DNA of 64,000 bases from Warburgia ugandensis (GCA_035236585.1 CP141136.1:31270949-31334948), one strand, 5' to 3'. Positions 25,565 through 37,807 are shown, counted from the first letter of the stretch. Translations and numbers: made by a program. The notes: a model not told the origin generated them from the sequence alone.

Positions 25565-28500
25565 ACTCTGCCACTGCCAGTCCCAAGCCCAAATAAAGGA
25601 GAGTTTTGTGTCAACTTACTAGCTGGCAAGTAAAACGCATCGCAAGCCCCATGCGTGAATAGATTTTTAACATTCCCTCAGTCTAGGGTGATTCCCGTAA
25701 GAGACGCATTGCATCAAATCCAAGATGCAATGAAAAATGGACAAGGGCTGCTCGGGCGTTGCCCCGAAAGGGATGTGCTGCATTGGATCCCAGGTGTAGC
25801 AAAAAATAGCAAGGGTTGCTAAAGCGTTCACTCAGAAGTGACACACGGCATTAGAACTCAAAGTGCAATGAAAAGTATGCATGGGATACCGCGCCTTTCA
25901 GGAACTACACAAGTAAATAGGCTAGGTCAGGAGAATAAGATTTGTATCGCCACATAGAATATAGACACATTGATACATAAGAGTCTAGAATTAAAAGATA
26001 CAATGAAATGTAGGAGAGTCAACATAGCTTGTGCCCAAGAAACCAAGTGGAATGGGGCTAAAACTAAATAAAAATGGCATAAAGATAGTGATAGATAAAG
26101 AATTAAAGGCTAAAATTGTAGACATTAAAAGAACTAGTGGTAGAATTATACTAATAAAACTTATTCTATGAGAGAAGATCATAAATGTCACAAGTGCATA
26201 TGTACCACAAGTAGGGTTAAAAGATGAAATCAAGAGATAGTTCTGAGAAAATATGGAGGGAGTCATGCAAGAAATTCCCAACACAGAGGGGATATGAGCA
26301 GACTTTAATGGTCATGTAGCCAAAAAAAGGAAGGATATGATATAGTACATGGAGGGTATGGTATTGGAGGAAAAAATGAGAAGAGGGAAGCTATACTTAA
26401 TTTTGCTTTAGCATATAACCTAGCTATGGCAAACACATACTTCAAGAATAGGGATGAACACTTACTAACCTTTAAAGGTGGACCATACAAAAGCAAATAG
26501 ACTTTTTTCTACTTATGAATACTGAAAGATCAATGTGTAAGGATTGTAATGTGATACCCGGTGAGAGTCTAACCTCACAACATAAGTTAATGGTTGTGGA
26601 TATCGACATTAAAATATGAAAGAAAGGAAATGAACTTAATAGGTGTCCAAATACCAAGTGGTGGAGCTTAAAAGGAGAGAAGACAGAATCATTTACAAAT
26701 AAGTTGGTGGTAGAAGGAACTAGAACAATGAAACAGAAGTAAACACCACATGGATTAATATGGCCGCATCTATTAAGAAAGTGGCAAAAGATGTCCTATA
26801 GGTAAAAGGCAACTAGCAAAGGAAACTTGGTGGAGTGAAAATTTTTAAGAAGTTATTAAAGAGAAATTAGTGTATTTTAAAACATGGCAAAGGACTAAAA
26901 ATACCGAAAACTTTGAGCAATATAAGAATGTTAAAAGGTTGCTAAGAGAGTAGTAAATGAGGCTAAACTCAAGGCATATGATAATCTCTATAATAGATTA
27001 AGATCAAGAGAAGGCAAGAAAGAAGTGTTTACACTCGCAAATATAAGAGAAAAGAAGAGTAAGGACTTGGACCACATTAGGCGTAACAGAAGTGATGACC
27101 AAAGAGCACTAGTCAAAGATGACGAGATCAAACAAAGGTCAAAAAGTTACGTTCAAAATTTGTTAATGACAATTACCCTAAAAATATAGAGATTGAAAGT
27201 ATCGCAAACCAAACTAACATTGGACATCATAGATATGACCATAGGATTAGAATACATGAAGTGAAAGCAGCCTTGAAAAGGATGAAATCAGGAAAGGCCC
27301 TGGAACCCAATGGTATAACAATAGAGGTCTAGAAGTGTATAGGAGATACTAGCATAGTTTAGCTGATAAAGTTGTTTAACAAGATTGTAAATGAAAAAAA
27401 AAAAATTGACAAATAAATGGAGGAAGAGCGCTATTGTACCAATTTTATACAAATAAAGGAAACATACAAAGTTGCTCTAATTATCGGGGGATCAAACTAT
27501 GAATCATACTATGAAACTTTTTGAAAGAGTGATTAAAAAGTGGCTACATCATGAGACGAGTGTATCCAAGAACTAGTTTGGTTTCATGCCTGCGAGGTCT
27601 ACCATGGAAGCTATTTTTCTACTTTAGAGAAATATACGAAGATGAGGAAGGACCTCTACATTGTCGTTATTAACTTAAAAAAAGCTTATGATAAGGTCTC
27701 TAAAGAGTTAATATGGTGGGTGTTTGGCAAGAAAAGGGTTCACAGGATATATTGACATAATTAAGGATATGTATGAGGGAGTGGTAACAAACATTAGAAC
27801 CACCAACGGAGAGACCGATGATTTTCCTATCACTGTAGAAGTGCAGCAAGAATCGGCATTAAGCCTGTACCTTTTTCACATTGGTTATAGATGAATTAAC
27901 AAAACATCTACACAAGAAGATTCCATGCTGCATTTTATTTGTAGATGATATAGTTTTGATTTATAAGACAAGGGAGTGCATAAACACAAAGCTAGAGTTA
28001 TGGAGAGATGCATTAGAATCTAAAGGATTTAAAATTAACTGAACTAAGACAAAGTATATGGAATACAATTTTAACTAGGAGCACGAATGAAGCACTAGTA
28101 AAGATTGAGAACAAACAAGTCCCCCTAAAAGAACACTTCTAATACTTGGGATCGATAATTCATGAGAGTGGACAAATTGGAAGGGAGGTCACCCAAAGAA
28201 TACAAGCGGATTGGAGCAAATGGAGATGCACCTCTGTAGTTTTGTGTGATTGGCAGGTGCCATTCAAACTTCTATAGGATGGTTGTATAAGATGATTGGG
28301 AAATTAAGGAACAAAAATGTACATAAGATGAGAGTCACTAAAATACAAATATTGAGATGGATGAATGGCAAGACAAGGATAAAATTAGAAACAAAAATAT
28401 TAGAGGAAACTTGGGAGTAGCACCAATAGGTAACAATATAAGGAAGATTAAACTTAGATGGTTTGTACATGTCCAACGTAGACCAAAAATAGCACAATTA

Positions 28501-28700
28501 AGAGTGAGGTAATCCAAGTCGAAGGTTCTAATGGGGTAAGGCCCAAAAGAATGTGGAACAAAGTGGTGAGAATAGATTTTAAAATTTTGGACTAAATAAA
28601 GCCATGACAATTAATAGAGGGGAATGGAGGAACAAGATTCATGTGACCGACACCTAATCACAATAAGGTCTTGATGATGATGATGTTCTTCAACTTACTA
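25549..28700 (+). mobile_element. Full-length but decayed RTE-type LINE with 16-bp target-site duplication
   Basis: GTTCTTCAACTTACTA occurs at 25549-25564 and 28685-28700. The 3120-bp body starts ACTCTGCCACTGCCAGTCCC, the usual 5' end of this LINE type, and ends in GATGATGATGATG. The plus strand has an endonuclease piece (ACAQETKW, about 26028-26050), RT block NLKKAYDKV (about 27670-27696), FVDDIVLI (about 27939-27962, the catalytic DD) and the C-terminal KLRWFVHVQRRP type motif (about 28455-28490). Many stops and frameshifts make it inactive. It interrupts the hAT transposase between the BED-like finger and DUF659. Confidence 0.92.
25636..25870 (+). repeat. Tandem hairpin units (~70 bp) in the LINE 5' region
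   Basis: Three ~70-bp units each hold an inverted repeat: CATTGCATC/GATGCAATG (25707-25715, 25724-25732), GCTGCA/TGTAGC (25777-25782, 25795-25800) and CATT/AATG (25849-25852, 25867-25870). A further CGCAT/ATGCG lies at 25636-25655. The same three units occur in the LINE at 48646-48806, with base changes on one stem side matched on the other. They precede the endonuclease, so they would lie in the 5' UTR of the LINE RNA. Confidence 0.7.
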
Positions 28701-28990
28701 TAACAAGCCACTCCAGTATTCTTCCCACCCAATATATGTCCACAAACTCAGGTATGGGTTCCATAGAACACATCACTGCAGATCCAACACTTCACCTTAT
28801 TTATCCCTCCCATGCCAACCACACTCTTTCCCAATTCTCAAACTAGGGCCCATAAAGGATAAGCCATCTTTGGTCTATTCCACTCAAACAATACTAAAGG
28901 ATCCACAACAACATCACCCTCATTTCCATCCCCAGTCTTCAATTTCCACATATTCCTCCTTGTCAACCAAATGATGCTTCAAAATGAAGC
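28701..28990 (-). pseudogene. hAT transposase pseudogene, N-terminal BED zinc-finger part
   Basis: The minus strand reads KVKCWICSDVFYGTHT, a stop, then VCGHILGGKNTGVACYSKLK, matching the Cys-x2-Cys … His spacing of BED fingers in plant hAT transposases. Upstream, a frame with DPLVLFEWNRPKMAYPLWALV leads into it. The frame ends at the LINE duplication and resumes with SKLKNHKG at 25564, so the two parts were one gene before the LINE inserted. Confidence 0.75.
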
Positions 28991-31070
28991 AGCCATTATG
29001 AATAGCAAGTGATCAATTATTTTAAATGAAATTAAAGCATTGTATTAGACCAGGTAACTAAAGATAATTCTGTAGCAACTACAACCTCTCATCAAAACCA
29101 ATAGTCTACCCATGTAACATAGACAGAAATGAGATATTCCAGTGAACCAACACAACTATAAAAAAGAAGTATGCAACAAAAGTACAAAACTATAAAAGAT
29201 AGCATGCAATAAGAAACTGACAACAAGCATGCAAGGACTAATTAAGTATTTAAGCATGCATTGTACAAAATCAGCATTCACACAAATTCTTACAAAAATT
29301 TAACCATGCATTCACAACCATTCATTCCAGCTTCAACCATTACACCAATCCACAATCTATATCCATCTATTTCAACTCCAACAGTCCAACCATCAGTACG
29401 ATCCAAGATTCAACCATGAAATTGAACCACGACCATCCATTCCAACCAATCAATTCAGCATAAAGCCACACGCACACAATAAACCACATCCTCCCAAATA
29501 AACCACCCAATCCAATTCCAAAGTAACCAGCCGACCACCAAACCACACACCATCCAAATTTCAAACATGCAATTCCAACCATAAATCATAAAACCAGAAA
29601 CAAATCCCTGAGCATAGAAGCATAGTGGAGAGATACATTGGCAGAAAGACCTGATTCGGAAATAGAGTTTGCCGGAAATGGAGGTCGTTGAAACAAAAGG
29701 ATTCCAACAAAACTGGGTTTTCTTCTTCTTCTTTGAAACTGGGTTTTCAATCTTCTTCATGTTGTGGCCTGATGCAGGTTAAATGATGTAAATAGATGGA
29801 TATGAGAGACAAAGGGAAGATTCCAGCCAGAGATCACACAATTTTGGCCGGAAATTTCTCAGTTTTGACAGATGTTGAGCAGCTGGGGTTTCATTTTGCC
29901 GGAGAGGAAAACAGCAGTGAAGATTGCAAGTTTGGGGGGAAATGGAGGTATTTTTACCACTTTACCACCTCATGTAAATTGAAGAATTGTTAAATTGGAA
30001 TCATCAAATCCTCACTTTCAAGTTGAAGATCCTTCAAATTCGGAAACAAACCAATTGCGAATCAGAAGCAGTGATTCCGAATATAAAGGGCCAAATATGA
30101 CCTTGCATCAAACAATTCCTTGGTCAGATTTAAGAGCACCATGGCAGCACATGTGCTTGCCTCCATGCTATGCAAATGCCAAGTCATAATCAACAAGTGC
30201 CCCAGCTTCATCACAATCTTTTCTTCTTTCTTTGGATTGGACTAAAAAATACTTAGAGATTCTCTTTTGTCCCAAAAAACTTCTACTGCTTGATCCCAAA
30301 GTAGCTTGCACCACTTGGCTTAATGATGATAATATGGACCTACATCCTTGTCATTGGATCAAAGCTTTTAACTTCAATAAACTTGCCATTAGTGTTCACA
30401 AATGAAACCTCTACTAACTTTTTCATCCTGGTGATATACTTTATTCAAATAAATTCAGGGTTTAAAGCACCCACATAATCACTCTAAGTAATTAATTCAG
30501 CACTATAATTCTAGTAGAAAAATGCAAACTAGTGAGACACTGACAAGACAGGGATTAACTATAGTAGCAACACCTAGATGCTCTCCAAACTTCTAAATAG
30601 CAACACCTACACTTTCTCAGAATTGATTAGTAGCAGCAATCAAATGATATAATTCATCAACAGCAGCAGCATTCTATGACACTCAATCTCAGATATATAC
30701 CATCTGTATGAGAACATCAGTGTATGAATGAAGAAAACAGCATGTAAGATATCATCTTTGATTCCCCAAAAAAGCACCACATCAATGAGACAAGCTTTTT
30801 CTGTGGAATCCATACAAGAACTCAAAACGAAAAATGCATTAGTAAAACCCCTGTGGACGACCACTTTCTATTAATATTAATTAAATGACAATTATACCCC
30901 TAGGGCATACACATGATATCGGTCATGCTCAAGGTATGCACAAAATTAAGCAAATTGTTCAAATTTCATAAATAATGCAAGCTTCCACCTTGAGTCTTGA
31001 GTTGTTGGTATAATCTTAATCTAATGTGATCAACATAATATCTTTTCTTCAAAGTACCACACGCAGTTTT
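28991..31070. other. Unassigned intron sequence
   Basis: No gene recognised. 29250-29600 is C/A-rich on the plus strand with many CCA words. The 5' flank of the hAT element may lie here, but no terminal inverted repeat was identified. Confidence 0.3.
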
Positions 31071-31277
31071 GTTGCAAGAAAAGGGCGGCCCCGGTGCACG
31101 AAGCTCCCGCATATGCAGGGTCCAAGGAAGGGGCGGACTACAAGGGTCAATACTAAACAGCCTTACCTTGCATTTTGCAAGAAGATGTTTTCACGCCTTG
31201 AATCCGTGACTTCAAGGTCACATGACGACAACTCTACTGTTGCACGAAGGCTCCCTTCTATGGTTTGGTTGCAAGAA
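31071..31277 (-). mobile_element. Au-type SINE, copy 4, with 10-bp target-site duplication
   Basis: GTTGCAAGAA at 31071-31080 and 31268-31277 flanks a reverse-complement Au SINE (AAGGGCGGCCCCGGTGCACG … CTTACCTTGCATTTTGCAAG … GACTTCAAGGTCACATGACG … GCACGAAGGCTCCC). The box A/B region has a few substitutions. Confidence 0.9.
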
Positions 31278-31291
31278 GCAAATAACAATTG

Positions 31292-31434
31292 ATATACAAG
31301 AAAGAACAGCACCAATGCCTTCTAGTGCAGTGGTGCAATGAGGAGCCTCTTACCTGAGTGACCAGGATTCGAGACTGTGCATGTTGGTGTGGGTGTCAAC
31401 CACTCAAAAAGAATATATATACAAGGAAGAGCAG
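31292..31434 (+). mobile_element. Short SINE-like insertion with imperfect 18-bp duplication
   Basis: ATATACAAGAAAGAACAG (31292-31309) and ATATACAAGGAAGAGCAG (31417-31434) match at 16 of 18 bases and flank 107 bp. The body holds CTAGTGCAGTGGTGCAATG (box A-like) and CAGGATTCGAGACTG (box B-like) about 40 bases apart, so it looks like a tRNA-derived SINE with a very short 3' region. It lies just beside Au copy 4. Confidence 0.65.
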
Positions 31435-33867
31435 ACAACATAATCAATGAAAATTCAATAGAACATGTGAATATGAAAAACTAAAACCTACACCAAACAC
31501 CCCAACTTAGATGGATGATCCTCCCGTAACCAAAAATTCCAGCTCCCAACTTTCACAACTGAAAACTATGCAACCTTGTTAGCTTCCTAAATTAACTTAA
31601 AAGCATATGGGGACATAAAGGCGTTGATGCCAAGAAACATCTCAAGTGGGATACTTAGTCTCCAAGAAGTCAGTACCTCTAGAAATCCATCTGATCTCAT
31701 TCACTTGGTCTAAAAAAATCCCAGGTACAGATTTGCAACACTTCAAGCCTCTTAAACTTGATCCTCGGAACTATAACAATCCATGTATCCTCAATTATCA
31801 AATTGAGAAGCAGTCAAAATTGGGTTTGAGATAATTCGCAACAGGAAGCTTCCATCTAGCCAATTCCTTCACCTGCTAAAGGTTAAGGATTTCTACCACT
31901 AATTTGGTTTCTAGTCTTACAAAGCTAAAGGTCTTTTTGGAGGTGATTTCTCAATAAGGGATGTTTACACTGAGATTATAAATGCTTCATTCAAGAGATA
32001 GTAAATATGGAAATGCAAGGGTCGCCTACAAAGTTGATATCAAATAGGCCCCATGACCATATTTATTGGTGCAATAGGAATACGTTTCCGTAGAATGGGC
32101 TTCATGGAATGATGGGCCAAGGACTAGTCTTTTAGATGGGACCCCAACAATTTCCTTGCCCTTCAAAGGGATCTTAGACAAAGTCACCCATGTTCCACTC
32201 CTCTTCATGTTAGTGGAAGATTTTAAAAGTACTTTTAGAAAGGCCAAGAACAGGATCAATCTAAGGATCTGAACAAGTGCTATATACTGATATTTCTTAC
32301 TTGAAATTTATGAACCATACCATTTGCTCATGCTGATAGGCTGATCAAATTAGCATCTTTACATATATGTCAAGGTGATTGAGGTGGCTTTTAAACATGA
32401 ATTGAATCTTGTAACAAGCCCAACGTCAGATGTGAAAAATGAGAAAATCAAGTTGGTTGCATCCAACCTCAAGGTGTGCAGGTAGACAAGTAGCTCATAA
32501 ATGGAAGATGTTCCAAAGGAAGCCTCCCTAGAAAAGAAAAACGAGATGAAATGCTCTACTTATCAATCAGGAAGATGTTTACCTAACATCAAATTCTCAA
32601 TTATACAACTAATAATTGATGCAGCGACAAATGACACTTTTTATGTAAATGAAATCCCACCTTCCAAGATTGGAAAGAAAGCAACATCAAGAAGTGGGTC
32701 AATGAGTACTCCACACCAGTTGGTTACTGCCACCAACTAGAACCTATTGCCACTGCAAACAAGAGGAATCATGCTCGACTGGAAGGAAACTTAAGAATTG
32801 GCATACAACATCTACTTGCACTGGCAATCAAAAGAATAATAAAATGGTTGGAACAGTCACAGTGCGTTAAACAAGCAATTCAACTCAACATAAACCATCT
32901 GCAGAGCAATGGAGACTCTAGGCCTGTTATTAACCAAGCTTAGATAAGGACCCTATGGTGGAGTCTCTACCAATTCAATTATGAGAGTCTACCAAGACAA
33001 GTGAGCATTCATTCAAATACCCCAACAGTAAGCTTCAAAAAATTTATCAGGGAGGCTAACAAGGTGGCTCTGTTTGGGTGCACAAGCACTCATCTGAAAT
33101 AACCAAATGGTGGAATGGCCCAGCCCTGAATGTAATTAACAGATCCTTCAGCAAGATGAAAGGAGTACCATAGAGGCAGGTCTTGTAAATATTTACCTTA
33201 GTGATTAAATTCCTCTTTCTACAAAAAGGCAAAGATAAACAAAGCAATCTTGGTTGGGAAATCTAAGACCAAGGAGTAAGGCAATCTTTGGAAAATGACA
33301 ACAAAATTAGAGGCCCTTTAGGAGAAAACTATGAGTACGAAATATCTAGAAAGCTGAACAGGCTAGAAGCATATAGTGAGCAAGTCACCATTAGGAGTGT
33401 GCATTTGCAATTAGTTTAAGCTAAGTCCAATTTGATTACTAGATTTACGGCAAGAAACAAGGGAATACTCACAAAGGCATTGGTCATAAAGGGGCACTTC
33501 AAGCAACACAAGCCAGGATGCTTTTCAAGTTTTGTTTCTAGGAGACATCTTAAAAATAAGGAGTTTAAATCTTGTTATCACCTTGTTATGTTAGAAGAGA
33601 AGGTCCATATTTTTTAGCTAAATCCTATCAAGTAGGCCCCTGGAGAACTTCTGATATTAATAATTTTGTACACATGTGCATACATACAAACATATACATG
33701 TGTGTGTGCGTGCGTGTATGTATGTATGTATGTATATGGCTGGTAATACGCATACCATGGGAAATATGCAGAAGAAAATACAACTCCCAATTTCAGGTTT
33801 TCACGTTTTCCAACAGGTAAACTATTTAATAGATCATTATAACATATAACATTGTCTTGTTAACAAA
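31435..33867. other. Unassigned intron sequence with a small TG/TATG microsatellite
   Basis: No gene recognised. At about 33696-33735 there is a compound repeat of TG, GTGC and TATG units. Short frames such as 32501-32740 have no recognisable product. Confidence 0.3.
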
Positions 33868-34540
33868 CCCTACATGGCATATGCTGGCCCATCAGGTGCA
33901 AAGAATATAAACTATAAAAGCATAGGCAGGCTCAATATTTTACTCATCTAAACCATAAAAGCTATGACCCAAAATGCTAAATTACGTATAGTACTCTTAA
34001 AGTTACAGCCAAATATCTTTCACAAGTAACACCTCTAAGGCAGTCCAAATTTTAGAAGATCTAAACCACTCACATCATTTACCATGGCTTAGAAGGCCTA
34101 TGACCTGAACTTTTACATAGCTTATGATTTGAATGGTTTAGATCTTTTAAAATGTAGGCCCAGCTCTTATGTGGCCTATGATTTGAATGGTTTAAATGTT
34201 CTAACATGTAGGCTCAACTCTTATATGGCTTATGATTTGAAATGATTTCAATCTTCTAAAATGTGGGCCCGATTCCCACATGCCTATGCATGGTTTGGAC
34301 GAGATTTTTTGTCATCTATGCATGGTCAATGACGTGAATTGTTTAAATCTTCTAAATGGGCCAACTTGAAGTTATTGCTTGCGAAGGATATCGAGCTATA
34401 ATTTTAAGACTACCATATAATTTAACATTTTTAGGTCATTGATTTTACGGTTTGGATCAATGAAATATCAGACCATATATGCTCTTATGGTTTATACTTT
34501 TTGTACCTGATGGGCCCATATATACTGGGATGGAAAATAA
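33868..34540. mobile_element. Foldback-type DNA element with ~235-bp inverted arms
   Basis: The left arm (about 33868-34105) and the reverse complement of the right arm (about 34305-34540) align along almost their whole length: GGCCCATCAGGT, TATAAAC, then AAACC.TAAAA, AATGACC/TATGACC, TTAAATTA, and AGAAGAT.TAAAC. The centre carries a 54-bp tandem repeat (phrase TATGATTTGAATGGTTTA starting at about 34123, 34177 and, variant, 34231). No transposase. The target-site duplication was not resolved, so superfamily is open; long arms would suit a Mutator-like or foldback element. Confidence 0.75.
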
Positions 34541-34569
34541 CACATTTTATGATGATCTTTTTAAGGGTC

Positions 34570-34756
34570 TTTATTTTAATAGTAATGCACCAAATAGGTC
34601 TTAATATAGACACCCGTTCCATACATATCCTCAGGACACCATCACTCAACGTGCAAGCAACCTACATCCCCTAAAGGGATGAAATGCAGTACCTCAAACC
34701 AGTGATTTACTTGCTAGAGGGACACCTCAGCCTTACCACTAGGCTATACTGATTTA
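34570..34756 (-). mobile_element. SINE family B, second copy
   Basis: The minus strand reads TATAGCCTAGTGGTAAGGCT (box A-like), then ATCACTGGTTTGAGGTACTG (box B-like), then GATGTAGGTTGC … GGTGTCCTGAGGATATGT … GTCTATATTAAGACCT. The same order occurs in the plus-strand copy at 9253-9493 (GATATGTTTGG, GTGTATATCAAGACCT). It is more diverged and no clear target duplication was found. Confidence 0.7.
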
Positions 34757-34934
34757 TAGGCGATTGATGCAGAACTAAACAGAAATATAGCTTTTAGGGA
34801 AAAAAAGAGAAGAGAAATATAGCAAAAAGGCGGAAGAGATTAATGAAGAAGGTTAGACCAAATCTCAATATCAAGCAAAACTCTAAATACATCATAACAC
34901 CTAACTTAAATAGGCTGATAACCTAAAATAAAAA

Positions 34935-36139
34935 ACTACTAAAAATTGCAATTACAAAGATGTCCACATCAATCCTCGCGGGCTGGGAAAAACTTGACCC
35001 AGTCACGTTAAACTCTAGTCATATGGTCGTCAAGTGTCTAGACACAATAATGGCTAGGGCCGAGGAACCACATCTTTGTGCAGATACACATGTGACAGGT
35101 GTTCCAACAGTTGGGGTTGGCACTCCTAGGATTGCCAAAATGGGAATCTCATAGAGGAGAAGTCTGGTGGTTGCAGTAATACTCCCACATATAAGGACCC
35201 AACTACTGCAAAGTATCTCTAGAAATCTAAGTGCAATCAGACTCTGGTCGCCCCGCCCAGCACACTAGGAATCGCTGAACTTCACCTTCCCTTACAAAAA
35301 CAATATGCTCATGTAAAATAGCATCAATATGTTCTTTTTGTGTCCATGTCACAGGTAAAGGAACAGGTTTCAAAGGTGTAGTGGATGGGATGTCAAGTGA
35401 AGTGTTGGGTGATAGAGTGGAATCAAACAAAGTCGCTGGAGAATGGGTCAAGAGGACTGATGAAGTATCTTTTAAATGCAATCGACTCGTCAACATTAAA
35501 AGTAGAGCTAGTGTCATAATCATGCGGAAATCAATATCATAAGCATTAGGCCCAATCCTTTACAATAACTTGAAAAGTCCTGCGCTGTGGGCTTACAATT
35601 AACAAACAGTGCCCAAAGAAAACCACTCAGGTCTAATTCAAATCATGACATAGTCACCCACATCAAATCCAGTATAACATTTATGTGCATCAGCTCTATG
35701 TTTGTATTGAACATTACTGGCTTGAATTTGCTTAGCAATCTCAACATGCAAATCTTGGACCCTACGTGCAAAAGACTCAACTAACTCGAACACCCTAGCA
35801 TGAGATGACATGGGAATAAGATCTAAAAGCTTAATAAGTTTGTAACATGGACAACTTCAAAGGGACTCACGGCTATCGACCTATTCATGAAACTATTATA
35901 TGCAAACTAAGATGAGGTAGAAGCAAATCCCAATTTCTATGGTGATCAGCAACTAGACAACAAAGAAGGTTGCCTAAGCTCATATCAACTACCTCAGTCT
36001 GACTATTAATCTGAGAGGTGGTAGGTTGCAGAGAATTTCAATCAAGTGCCTATCACATGCCACAAGGTCTTCCAAAAGTAACTCATGAAACGCACATAAA
36101 AACTGCTAAAAATTGAAATCACAAAGATGTCCCCATTAA
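34935..36139 (-). pseudogene. Ty3/gypsy chromovirus integrase and chromodomain fragment
   Basis: On the minus strand, from 36100 downward: SYFWKTLWHVIGT, SLGNLLCCLVADHHRNWDLLLP, NRSIAVSPFEVV, FARRVQDLHVEIAKQIQASN, YKHRADAHK, RIGPNAYDIDF, then EHIVFVREGEVQRFLVCW and AGRPESDCT, a typical C-terminal chromodomain, followed by LQ-LGPYMWEYYCNHQ. This is the integrase C-terminal half and chromodomain of a chromovirus (Reina-like by the RPESDCT phrase). Several stops make it dead. It is bounded by 38-bp direct repeats (34935-34972, 36102-36139; 33 of 38 matching), perhaps LTR remnants. Confidence 0.85.
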
Positions 36140-36245
36140 CGATATTTTAAGTGGTTTACCTATTAAAAAAGTAAAAGCCTGAAATAGGGGGTTGTATGCG
36201 TTCCACCTATTTTCCATGGTGTGTATATCACTAGCCTATATATTA

Positions 36246-37790
36246 TAAACGTCGTCGTAGTCAAAACCTTATCCCTATTAAGGGTTGGCTACATAAATCT
36301 TGTTCTTACATTCTCCTCTATCAAGGATCATGGCCTCATTTAGTTAAGTTTTTAAATCTTTTCTCACACTTCTATCCACATCCTTTTGAGCCTTTCCCTT
36401 GCCTTTTTAGAGCCTTTGACTTGAATCGACTCACTACTAACCAATGCCATTTTCGGTCTCTGTTGGACATGTCCATACCATCTAACTCTACCCTCTCTCA
36501 TCTTGTTACCTATCGGTGCTATTCCTAAGTTTCCTCTAATGTTTTCATTTCTAACTAACATTTTTTGTCTTGCCACTCATCCATCTCAACATCCCAATTT
36601 CGGCTACACTCATCTTAAGCACATGTTGTTGCTTAACTACCCAACACTCTGATCCATATAGCATGGTCAGCATTACAACCATCCTATAGAACTTTTAGTT
36701 TGAGTGGCACCTGCCAATCACGTAAAACTCTAGAGGCACAACTCCATTTGTACCAACCCACTTGGATTATCTGGGTAATGTCCCCTCAATCTCTTCGCTC
36801 TCATGAATTATCTATCCCAAGTATCAAAAATGGTCTTTTGGGGGGACTTCTTGGTTATCAATCATTACAAGTGCTTCTCTCCCACTCCTCTCTTTGCTGA
36901 AATTGCATTCCATATATTCTGTCTAAATTCGGGTAATTTTAAATCCTTTAGACTCTATAGCATCTCTCTACAACTCCAGCTTTATGTTTACACCCTCTGT
37001 CATATCAATCAAAACTATGTCATCTGCAAATAACATGCACCATGGAATCTCCTCGAGGAGATGTTCTATTCCCTCATCTATAACTAACGTGAAAAGGTAC
37101 GAGCTCAATGCCTACCCCTAGTGCAATCTTATAGTGATGGGGAAATCATCAGTCTCACTGCTAATATTCCTAACATTTGTTACAGCTCCCTCATACACAA
37201 CCTTAATTATGTCTACATACCCTTGCAAAACCCCTTTCTCTCCCAATAACCACCATATATACTCTATAGGGACCCTATCGGTCCATAAAGATTATGCGGC
37301 GGTCCTTCCTTCTCTCCGTGTACTTCCTATCAGTTGTTTAAGTAGGAAAATAGCTTTCATGGAAGACGTCCCAAGCATAAAACTAAACTAGTTTTCCAAT
37401 GCAATCGTCTCATGTCGTCACCCCTTCTCAATCACTCTATCCTAAAGTTTCATTGTGTGGCTTATGTTTGATCGCCCAATAGTTAGTACAACTCTATAAG
37501 TATCCTTTATTCTTCTAAATTAGTATGATAGACCTTTTCCTCCATTCATCTGACATTTTTTTTTACTCTACAATCTTGTTAAACAACTTTGCCAGCCCAA
37601 CTACTCCAGTATCTCTCATATACTTCCAAACCTCTACTGATATACAATTGCACCCTAGGGCCTTTCCTTATCTCATCTTTTTCAAAGCCTCTTTCACTTT
37701 AGGATATTGATCCTACGATCGTATATATATATGGCCCAACATTATTTGGGTTTATGATTTATTCAAACTCTATATTCTAGGCATACTAAC
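36246..37790 (-). mobile_element. 5'-truncated RTE-type LINE
   Basis: The minus strand has IRGNLGIAPIGNKMREGRV, VRWYGHVQQRPKMA and ARERLKRMWIEV (36364-36576), the C-terminal end of this LINE type, followed by the 3' tail near 36246-36258 (GACTACGACGACG on the minus strand). Similarity continues to about 37720 in the RT region, where the 5' end is truncated. A 22-bp direct duplication (AACTCTATATTCTAGGCAT phrase) lies at its 5' border (about 37765-37807). Decayed. Confidence 0.85.
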
Positions 37791-37807
37791 TCTATATTCT
37801 AGGCATA

